64,000 nucleotides of DNA from Pseudomonadota bacterium (GTDB lineage: Bacteria; Pseudomonadota; Alphaproteobacteria; Dongiales; Dongiaceae), in contig JAJYUT010000001.1 in NCBI GenBank assembly GCA_021792365.1, forward strand, positions 372,001-436,000, in the 5' to 3' direction. Of the stretch, positions 58,032-64,000 are shown piece after piece. Below the pieces are notes generated by a model. That model did not search any database, was not told where the DNA came from, and saw nothing but the letters and a program-made list of their open reading frames with translations. Both the position numbers and the translations under genes were made by a program. Each line of letters starts with the position of its first letter. The stretch's first letter is position 1.

Positions 58032-58967
58032 ATGGGTGGCTATATGCGGACGGCCTTGCTGCTGGCGGCCCTGACGGGCCTGTTCCTGGCAGCCGGCTTC
58101 CTGATCGGCGGGCAGCAGGGCATGGTGATCGCATTCCTGATCGCCTGCGCCATGAACCTGTTCGCTTATTGGAATGCGGACAAGCTGGTGCTGCGCATGT
58201 ATCGCGCCGAGCCGGTCGACGAAACCACCGCGCCGGAGTTCCACCGCCTGGTGAGCGACCTGGCGGCGCGCGCCGGCCTGCCTAAGCCCAAGATCTACAT
58301 CATCGAGAATTCGCAGCCGAACGCCTTCGCGACCGGCCGCAACCCGGAGAACGCCGCCGTCGCCGCGACCACCGGCCTGCTCAAGATGCTGAGCCGCGAC
58401 GAGATCGAAGCCGTGATGGCCCACGAGCTTGCGCACGTGCGGAACCGCGACTCCCTCATCATGACCATGACGGCGGTGCTGGCCGGCGCGATCGGCATGC
58501 TGGCGAACTTCGCACTCTTCTTCGGCGGCAGCCGCGATCGCGAAGCGCCGCTGGGCGGCCTTGGCGCGCTGCTGGTCATGTTGCTGGCGCCCATGGCGGC
58601 GATGCTGGTGCAGTTCGCCATCTCGCGCTCGCGCGAATACGAGGCGGACCGGATCGGCGCCGCGATCTGCGGCCGGCCGCGCTCATTGGCGTCCGCCCTG
58701 GCCAAGATCTCCAACGGCGCGGCGCGCATCCCGAACAACGCGGCGGAATCGAACCCGGCGACGGCGCACCTCTTCATCGTCAACCCGCTGTCCGGGCGCG
58801 GCGCCGACAGCCTGTTCTCGACCCATCCCAACACGCAGGAGCGGATCGACCGCCTGGTCGCGATGGAAGACGGCGCACCGGTGGCGGCGAGCGCCGTGCC
58901 GGCAGCGCCCGTGCGGCGTTCCACCATTCCGAACTCCACGCCGCGCGGGCCGTGGAGCCTGGACTAG
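58032..58967 (+). CDS. htpX: Protease HtpX
   Basis: The 311-aa membrane zinc metalloprotease takes part in quality control of membrane proteins. Two helices lie at about residues 6-50. The zinc site HELAH is at 131-135 in [15 protein letters not shown]. Two more helices follow, then the third ligand region in [11 protein letters not shown]. The tail is Pro/Ala-rich. AGGAGG upstream supports ATG at 58032; ATG at codon 5 is also possible. Confidence 0.95.
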   Translation: MGGYMRTALLLAALTGLFLAAGFLIGGQQGMVIAFLIACAMNLFAYWNADKLVLRMYRAEPVDETTAPEFHRLVSDLAARAGLPKPKIYIIENSQPNAFATGRNPENAAVAATTGLLKMLSRDEIEAVMAHELAHVRNRDSLIMTMTAVLAGAIGMLANFALFFGGSRDREAPLGGLGALLVMLLAPMAAMLVQFAISRSREYEADRIGAAICGRPRSLASALAKISNGAARIPNNAAESNPATAHLFIVNPLSGRGADSLFSTHPNTQERIDRLVAMEDGAPVAASAVPAAPVRRSTIPNSTPRGPWSLD

Positions 58968-59002
58968 GCCAGGACCAGACCAGGGCTTAGGACAGCCAGG
59001 GC

Positions 59003-59863
59003 TTAGGACAGAGCCGGCGCCGCGACGCGCGATCCCTGCAGGTTTGAGAGGGCCGCCACCGTCTGCAGCAGCACGGGGGCCAGCTCCGCGCGCATGCGTT
59101 CCGGCGTCCAGTCACGGGTCGTCATTGACATGTTGACCCCGCCGATAGACCGGCCGTCCGCATTCACAATCGGCGCGGCGATCGTCAGCTCGCCCGGCAG
59201 GCACTCTTCCTCGGCGATCGTGTAGCCGACCTGGCGGGCCGCCGCGATCCGCGCCAGGATGCTCCGGCGATCGCAGATCGTGCGAGGAGTGAACGGTGCG
59301 AGATGAGAGCGGTCGAGGATCGTCGCGACTTCCTCGTCGCTGCGCCGCGAAAGGATGGCGCGCCCGCTGGCGGTGCAGAAGGCAGGCACCCGCTCGCCGA
59401 CGATCGGGCTCAACAGGCGTGCGCGGCGGGCCGGTATCCGGATCACGTAGATGACGTCGGTGTCGACCAGCCGGCTCAGATTGACCGCCTGCCGGGTCTC
59501 CTCGTGCAGGTTGACCAGATGCGGACCCGCGACCTGGATCAGGTGGTCGGACTGCATGTAGGCGACGGACCAGTCCAGCATCTTCGCCGAGAGCGTGTAG
59601 CGCCGCGTATTCGGATCCTTGTGCAAGTAGCCGAGCGCATGCAACGTATAGGCGAAGCGCTGGGCCGCGCTCTTGTCGAGCTTGGTGATCTCGCGAATGT
59701 CGCTGAGGCTGAGATGCGCTTCGCCTGTGAGAAACGCGCTCAGCACCCGCAGGCCCTTTTCCAGAGAGCCGACGAAAAGTTGACCACGACCGTCGGCATC
59801 CGCCTCGCCGCGGAGCGGCATCGCGCGCGCGAGCGGGAGAGGTCTTCGCCTTGCCGTTCCCAT
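59003..59863 (-). CDS. IclR-family transcriptional regulator
   Basis: The 286-aa regulator has the N-terminal winged helix (SLEKGLRVLSAFLTGEAHLSLSDIREITKLDKSAAQRFAYTLHALGYL) and the C-terminal IclR effector domain (VPAFCTASGRAILSRRSDEEV, GYTIAEEECLPGELTIAAPI). Earlier in-frame starts up to 59950 would read through two dyad operators, so ATG at 59863 is preferred, though its ribosome site is poor. It is divergent from the hydrolase and peptide-transporter operon and probably controls it. Confidence 0.9.
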   Translation of the reverse strand: MGTARRRPLPLARAMPLRGEADADGRGQLFVGSLEKGLRVLSAFLTGEAHLSLSDIREITKLDKSAAQRFAYTLHALGYLHKDPNTRRYTLSAKMLDWSVAYMQSDHLIQVAGPHLVNLHEETRQAVNLSRLVDTDVIYVIRIPARRARLLSPIVGERVPAFCTASGRAILSRRSDEEVATILDRSHLAPFTPRTICDRRSILARIAAARQVGYTIAEEECLPGELTIAAPIVNADGRSIGGVNMSMTTRDWTPERMRAELAPVLLQTVAALSNLQGSRVAAPALS

Positions 59864-59922
59864 CGATCCCCACATTCCGCATAGGACTGCGGACTCGAAT
59901 TGTCTTCCCCACATCGATGATA

Positions 59923-59959
59923 TATCGTTTTCCGATAGAACGTATCGCATAATGATACG
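59923..59959. promoter_or_regulatory. Two dyads, candidate IclR operator
   Basis: TATCG-TTTTC-CGATA (59923-59937) and CGTATC-GCATAAT-GATACG (59941-59959) lie side by side in the divergent intergenic region. Paired dyads of this size are typical for IclR-family sites. No hexamers with ideal spacing were found for either promoter. Confidence 0.6.
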
Positions 59960-60003
59960 AACGAAACTCGCTTGCCGCGCGGCGCGGGGGAAATGGGGGA
60001 GGC

Positions 60004-60891
60004 ATGTGGGGTGAACGTGCGCCCGATCGGACCCAGGAGGTCGCGGTCGGCAAGCATCGTGTGGTGACGTACAGCTTCGGCAGCGGCAAGGACGTGGTCC
60101 TGCTGCTGAATGGCGGTCCCGGGCTCCCGTGCGACTACCTGCGGGAGGCGCATTCCTTCCTCGCCGATCACGGCTTTCGCGTCGTGACCTTCGACCAGCT
60201 CGGCACCGGCAAGTCCGACCGGCCGACCGACGAAGCGCTATGGAGTATCACGCGCTATGTCGAGGAAGTGGAGACGATCCGCACCGCGCTCGATCTGGGC
60301 AAGGTCCATCTGCTCGGCCATTCGTGGGGCGGCTGGCTGGCGATCGAATACGCCATTCATCATGGCGACAAGCTGAAGACGCTGCTGCTTGAGGACACGG
60401 TCGCCGACATGCCGCATCTGGTGAGCGAGCTCGAGCGGCTGCGATCGGCGCTCGGTTCCGAAACCGTCGCCATGATGCAGCGCCACGAGGCGCAGGGCAC
60501 CATCAATCATCCGGAATACATGGCGGCGATCACGCTGCTGAACTATCGCCACGTTTGCCGCCTGGAGGAATGGCCGGCGCCGGTCAAGCGCTCGCTCGAC
60601 GACTGGAACATGGGGCCCTATATGACCATGCAGGGGCCAAACGAGTTCCTCTATACCGGCAACCTCAAGGAATGGAACCGCGTGCCGGAGCTGCATCGCA
60701 TCAAGGTGCCGGCGCTCATCACCTGCGGCCAGCATGACGAGCTGACGCCCGCCTGCGCGATGCGCATGAAGCAGCATCTGCCCAATGCCGAGTTGAAGGT
60801 CTTCCCCAACTCATCCCACATGCCGTTCTACGAGGAGCCGCAGGCATACTATCCGGCGCTGCTCGATTTTTTGAGCCGCCATCGAGGCTAG
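60004..60891 (+). CDS. Proline iminopeptidase-like alpha/beta hydrolase
   Basis: The 295-aa cytosolic hydrolase matches the S33 peptidase group: oxyanion LLNGGPGLPCDYLRE, nucleophile Ser107 in GHSWGGWLA, acid in TCGQHDELTP and His in NSSHMPFYEEP. Members cleave N-terminal proline or related residues from peptides, or amides. GGGGGAGGC lies just upstream of ATG at 60004. It leads the operon with the Dpp/Opp-type transporter, so it probably acts on the imported peptide or peptide-like compound. Confidence 0.92.
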   Translation: MWGERAPDRTQEVAVGKHRVVTYSFGSGKDVVLLLNGGPGLPCDYLREAHSFLADHGFRVVTFDQLGTGKSDRPTDEALWSITRYVEEVETIRTALDLGKVHLLGHSWGGWLAIEYAIHHGDKLKTLLLEDTVADMPHLVSELERLRSALGSETVAMMQRHEAQGTINHPEYMAAITLLNYRHVCRLEEWPAPVKRSLDDWNMGPYMTMQGPNEFLYTGNLKEWNRVPELHRIKVPALITCGQHDELTPACAMRMKQHLPNAELKVFPNSSHMPFYEEPQAYYPALLDFLSRHRG

Positions 60892-60915
60892 CCGCGTAGC
60901 GGCGGGGGCGCGACG

Positions 60916-61854
60916 ATGCATCGCTATTCCTTCGTACTCTACCGCCCGCTGCAGCTCATCCCGGTGCTGTTCGGGATCAGCGTGCTCTCCTTCGTGCTGG
61001 TGAAGTCGATCCCGGGCGACCCCGTGCGAATGCTGCTCGGCACCAAGGCGACGCCCGAGGCGGTGGCACGGATCCGCGCCCTCTACGGTCTCGATGAGCC
61101 GCTCTTCATGCAATACTTCTATTTCCTCAAGAATCTCGGCATCGGCGAAATGGGGCAGTCGATCCTCTACAAGACGCCCGTGCTGCCGCTGATTGCCGAT
61201 CGGGTGGCGCCGACCCTGTTCCTCGTCATCGGCAGCGTGCTGCTCACCCTGCTCATCGCCGTCCCGCTGGCGAGCGTCGCGGCGACCTGGCGGGGCCGCG
61301 CGGTCGATCATGCGATCCGTGCCTTCACCACCGCCGGGCTCGGCTTCCCCGCTTTCTGGCTCGGAATCATGCTCATCATCCTGTTCAGCGTGAAGCTTGG
61401 CCTTTTCCCGGTGGCGGGTTATGGCGAGACGGTGATCGACAAGCTGCATCACATGATCCTGCCGTGCCTGACCGTGGCGCTCGCCCTCTCCGCCGTGGTG
61501 ACGCGCAACCTGCGCGCCAGCATGATCGCGGAGCTGGCCTCCGATCATGCGACCGCGGCACGCGCCAAGGGCCTGTCCGAGAGCTGGATCTTCCGCCGGC
61601 ACATCCTGCCGAACTCGCTCATCCCCGCGATCAACCTGCTGGCCATCAATGTCGGCTGGCTGATCGGCGGCAGCGTGGTGGTGGAAACGGTGTTCTCGCT
61701 GCCCGGCATGGGGCAGCTCCTTGTGCGCGCCATCTTCACCCGCGACTACATGGTGGTGCAGGGCGTGACGCTCGTCTTCGCCTGCGCCACCGTGCTCCTG
61801 AACTTCATCGCGGACGTCCTGACGGTCGCGGCCGACCCGAGGGTGAAGCTGTGA
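60916..61854 (+). CDS. Dpp/Opp-type ABC transporter permease (DppB-like)
   Basis: The 312-aa permease has six membrane helices. It shows PLQLIPVLFGISVLSFVLVKSIPGDP at the N-terminus and the permease loop ASDHATAARAKGLSESWIFRRHILPNSL. It pairs with the next permease; their coding regions overlap by GTGA. Substrates of this family are di- and oligopeptides, nickel or other small molecules. Confidence 0.94.
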   Translation: MHRYSFVLYRPLQLIPVLFGISVLSFVLVKSIPGDPVRMLLGTKATPEAVARIRALYGLDEPLFMQYFYFLKNLGIGEMGQSILYKTPVLPLIADRVAPTLFLVIGSVLLTLLIAVPLASVAATWRGRAVDHAIRAFTTAGLGFPAFWLGIMLIILFSVKLGLFPVAGYGETVIDKLHHMILPCLTVALALSAVVTRNLRASMIAELASDHATAARAKGLSESWIFRRHILPNSLIPAINLLAINVGWLIGGSVVVETVFSLPGMGQLLVRAIFTRDYMVVQGVTLVFACATVLLNFIADVLTVAADPRVKL

Positions 61855-62720
61855 GCGACTTCGCTCTGTCGCGCGGCAACTGGCTGGAGCGCGGCATCGG
61901 CGCGCTGCGCCTGGGGCGCGCCAATCTCAATCTCCGCCTCGGCGCGGGCATCGTGCTGGCCTGGGCGCTGGTCGCGCTCCTGGCGCCCTGGATCGCACCC
62001 TTCGACCCGATCGCGCACAACCTGCCGGACAAACTGCAGGGTCCGAGCCTGGCGTATCCCTTCGGAACCGACAATTTCGGGCGTGACATCCTCTCCCGCG
62101 TCATTTACGGCGCGCGCATAGACCTGCAGATGGGCGTCATCGGCGTGCTGTTCCCGTTCCTGATCGGCACCACCATCGGCTCGATCGCGGGCTATGCCGG
62201 CGGCTGGGTCGATTCCGTGCTGATGCGCTTGGTGGACGTGGTGCTGGCCTTCCCGTTCCTGGTGCTGATGCTGGCGATCATCGCCATTCTCGGCCCGGGC
62301 CTGTACAGCTTCTATATCGCGATGGCGCTGGTCGGCTGGGTCTCCTATGCGCGGCTCGTGCGCGCGCAGGTGCTGGTGCTCAAGACCAGCGATTTCGTGA
62401 CCGCGGCGCGCTCCCTCGGCTTCGGGCGCCTGCGCATCCTGTTCCGGCACATCCTGCCCAATTGCATCGCCGGCTCGATCGTCTTTTCCATGTCGGACGT
62501 GGTGCTGGTCGTGCTGTCCGGCTCGGCGATTTCCTATCTCGGCCTCGGTGTCCAGCCGCCGACGGCGGAATGGGGCGTGATGATCGCGGAAGGGCAGAAC
62601 TTCATCACCACGGCATGGTGGATCACGACCTTTCCGGGTCTTGCCATCGTGTTCATGGCGCTTGGCTTCTCCCTCCTGGCGGACGGCCTCGCCGAGCGCC
62701 TCGGTCTGAGGCAGCGATGA
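61851..62720 (+). CDS. Dpp/Opp-type ABC transporter permease (DppC-like)
   Basis: The 289-aa permease opens with GTG at 61851 inside the upstream stop. It shows PFGTDNFGRDILSRVIYGARIDLQMGV, the typical DppC hallmark, and the loop TAARSLGFGRLRILFRHILPNCIAG. About six membrane helices. The stop overlaps the ATPase start by ATGA. Confidence 0.94.
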   Translation: MSDFALSRGNWLERGIGALRLGRANLNLRLGAGIVLAWALVALLAPWIAPFDPIAHNLPDKLQGPSLAYPFGTDNFGRDILSRVIYGARIDLQMGVIGVLFPFLIGTTIGSIAGYAGGWVDSVLMRLVDVVLAFPFLVLMLAIIAILGPGLYSFYIAMALVGWVSYARLVRAQVLVLKTSDFVTAARSLGFGRLRILFRHILPNCIAGSIVFSMSDVVLVVLSGSAISYLGLGVQPPTAEWGVMIAEGQNFITTAWWITTFPGLAIVFMALGFSLLADGLAERLGLRQR

Positions 62721-63673
62721 GCCTGCTGGAAGTCCGCAACCTCTCGATCGCCGCCGGCGCGTCGACGCTGGTCGAGCAGGTCGATCTCGATCTGGCCGAG
62801 GGCGAGGTTCTCGGTCTGGTCGGCGAGAGCGGGTCCGGCAAGACGATCACCTGCCGCGCGCTGATGCGCCTGTTGCCGGCGGGAGAGCTGCGCATAAGCG
62901 CGGGCTCCATCCACCTCAACGGGCGAGACCTTGCGCGCGCCAGCGAGGCCGAGATGCGCAAGGTGCGCGGGGTGGAGATCGGCATGATCTTCCAGAACCC
63001 CAACTCGCATCTCGACCCGGTCATGCGCATCGGCGACCAGATCGCCGAGAGCGTGCGCTATCACGAGGGCGCCAGCGCCGGCGAGGCACGGTCGCGCGCA
63101 ATCGAGTTGCTTCGACAAGTCGGCATTCCCGACCCTGCCCGCCGCATGGCCGCCTATCCACACGAATTCTCCGGCGGCATGCGCCAGCGGGCGATGATCG
63201 CGGTAGCGCTCGCCTGCCGGCCGAAAATCCTGATCGCGGATGAGCCGACCACCGCCCTCGACGTCACCGTGCAGGCGCAAGTTCTGCGTCTGCTGTTGGA
63301 CCTGCGCGACCGCCTGGGCTTGGCCATCGTGCTGGTCACGCACAATCTGGGCGTGGTGGCGCAGACCTGCGATTCGCTGGCCGTGATGTATGCCGGCCGC
63401 GTGATGGAGCGCGGCCCCAAGCGCGAATTGCTGCGCATGCCGGCGCATCCCTATACCGCCGCTTTGCTGGGCTGCCAGCCCGGCTCGGCCAATCCGGCGG
63501 AGCCGCTGCCCGCCATTCCGGGCCAGCCCCCCGCAGCGGGGGCCTTCCCCGCCGGCTGCCGGTTCCATCCGCGATGCCCGCGCGCCGCCGCCATCTGCGA
63601 AAGCGAGCGGCCGGCCTTGCGTGCTCTCCGCGACCGGCGCGTCGCGGCCTGTCACTTCGCGGTGGCGCCATGA
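62717..63673 (+). CDS. Dpp/Opp-type ABC transporter ATP-binding protein (DppD-like)
   Basis: The 318-aa ATPase has Walker A GESGSGKT, signature FSGGMRQRAMIA, Walker B ILIADEPTTALD and the C-terminal oligopeptide-type tail with cysteines (GCRFHPRCPRAAAICESERP) that may bind an iron-sulfur cluster in this family. Its stop overlaps the next ATPase start (ATGA). Confidence 0.94.
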   Translation: MSLLEVRNLSIAAGASTLVEQVDLDLAEGEVLGLVGESGSGKTITCRALMRLLPAGELRISAGSIHLNGRDLARASEAEMRKVRGVEIGMIFQNPNSHLDPVMRIGDQIAESVRYHEGASAGEARSRAIELLRQVGIPDPARRMAAYPHEFSGGMRQRAMIAVALACRPKILIADEPTTALDVTVQAQVLRLLLDLRDRLGLAIVLVTHNLGVVAQTCDSLAVMYAGRVMERGPKRELLRMPAHPYTAALLGCQPGSANPAEPLPAIPGQPPAAGAFPAGCRFHPRCPRAAAICESERPALRALRDRRVAACHFAVAP

Positions 63674-64000
63674 ACGCGTCGCTCCCGCTGCTGGACGTGA
63701 AGGACCTGATGGTGCGGTTCCGCGCCGCCGGCGCCGGGATCCCCTTCACGCGGCCGCGCTACATCAACGCAGTCAACGGTGTGAGCCTGACGGTCGCGCC
63801 GGGCGAGACGCTCGGCATCGTGGGCGAGTCCGGCTGCGGCAAGAGCACCTTGGGCCGCGCGATCCTTAACTTGGTGGAGTTTGAGAGCGGCGCGGTCCGA
63901 TTCGAAGGCGGCGAGGTGTCGGCCCGCGACAAGGCCGCGATCGCGCGGCTGCGCGGCGAGACCGCCATGATCTTCCAGGACCCGTACGGATCGCTCAATC
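63670..64000 (+). CDS. Dpp/Opp-type ABC transporter second ATPase (DppF-like), N-terminal part
   Basis: 110 codons are visible before the window ends: NASLPLLDVKDLMVRFRA, a loop with FTRPRYINAVNGVSLTV, Walker A GESGCGKST and a Q-loop ending MIFQDPYGSLN. It forms the heterodimeric ATPase with the upstream subunit. The binding protein of this transporter is not in the window and may follow. Confidence 0.93.
   Translation, partial: MNASLPLLDVKDLMVRFRAAGAGIPFTRPRYINAVNGVSLTVAPGETLGIVGESGCGKSTLGRAILNLVEFESGAVRFEGGEVSARDKAAIARLRGETAMIFQDPYGSLN

Overview
The window reads as a chromosomal piece of a GC-rich alphaproteobacterium. Evidence is the gene content (DUF1674-type SDH assembly factor, ExoD, CueR/CopA/CopZ, a FadB-like protein with the dehydrogenase domain first) and strong G/C preference at third codon positions. 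The order is not settled; Rhodospirillales or Hyphomicrobiales relatives fit best. A mobile island fills roughly bases 1-25,880 and ordinary chromosome fills 25,880-64,000.

Island, left part (1-13,130). After the start of a small hypothetical gene and a gene-poor stretch lies an intact IS66-family element (709-3481) with 22-bp inverted ends and a perfect 8-bp target duplication. Then comes the conserved backbone of an integrative and conjugative element of the rhizobial type, mostly on the minus strand: a lytic transglycosylase, a TraF-type S26 peptidase, an RdfS-like excisionase, DUF736, ParB, DUF2958, a small conserved protein, an ArdC-type antirestriction protein and an XRE repressor. Relaxase, coupling protein and type IV secretion genes are not next to it, so the element looks truncated or rearranged. 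A two-gene cassette (TIR-domain protein plus an unrecognised 169-aa protein) sits inside the backbone and is a candidate defence system. The region is rich in long perfect hairpins, including an oriT-like structured block at 4004-4116 and a related leader element upstream of both DUF736 and ardC.

Island, right part (13,130-25,880). A 644-aa serine recombinase carries four C-terminal repeats resembling homing-endonuclease-associated repeats. Next is a lower-GC catabolic cluster. A HutC-type GntR regulator, a DUF4387 protein and an AtuA-family protein lie on one strand. On the other lie a polar-amino-acid-type ABC importer (binding protein, two permeases, ATPase) and a dimethylglycine/sarcosine-dehydrogenase-like flavoprotein with a folate-binding GcvT half. 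This suggests uptake and oxidative demethylation of an N-methylated compound whose identity cannot be read from the sequence. A tyrosine integrase closes the island against the 5' half of a tRNA-Arg(CCU) gene that is broken in the anticodon arm; the tRNA's promoter still stands on the chromosomal side.

Chromosome (25,880-64,000). In order: an NMT1-type binding protein, gpsA, a universal stress protein, an acetyltransferase, a thioesterase, an aldehyde dehydrogenase, an EamA exporter, a Na+/H+ antiporter with a cNMP-binding tail, a gamma-glutamyltransferase, an exported unknown and a second acetyltransferase. Then a four-gene beta-oxidation operon (acyl-CoA dehydrogenase, FadB-like, thiolase, acyl-CoA ligase), an SDR, pgk, a Nudix hydrolase, ExoD and HrpB. 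A copper-homeostasis locus follows (CueR, CopA, CopZ, with two recognisable CueR-type promoters), then an AhpD-like protein, an ornithine-cyclodeaminase-family protein, a DUF1223 protein, an SdhAF4-like protein and HtpX. The window ends in an IclR-controlled peptide module: a proline-iminopeptidase-like hydrolase and a Dpp/Opp-type ABC transporter cut by the window edge.
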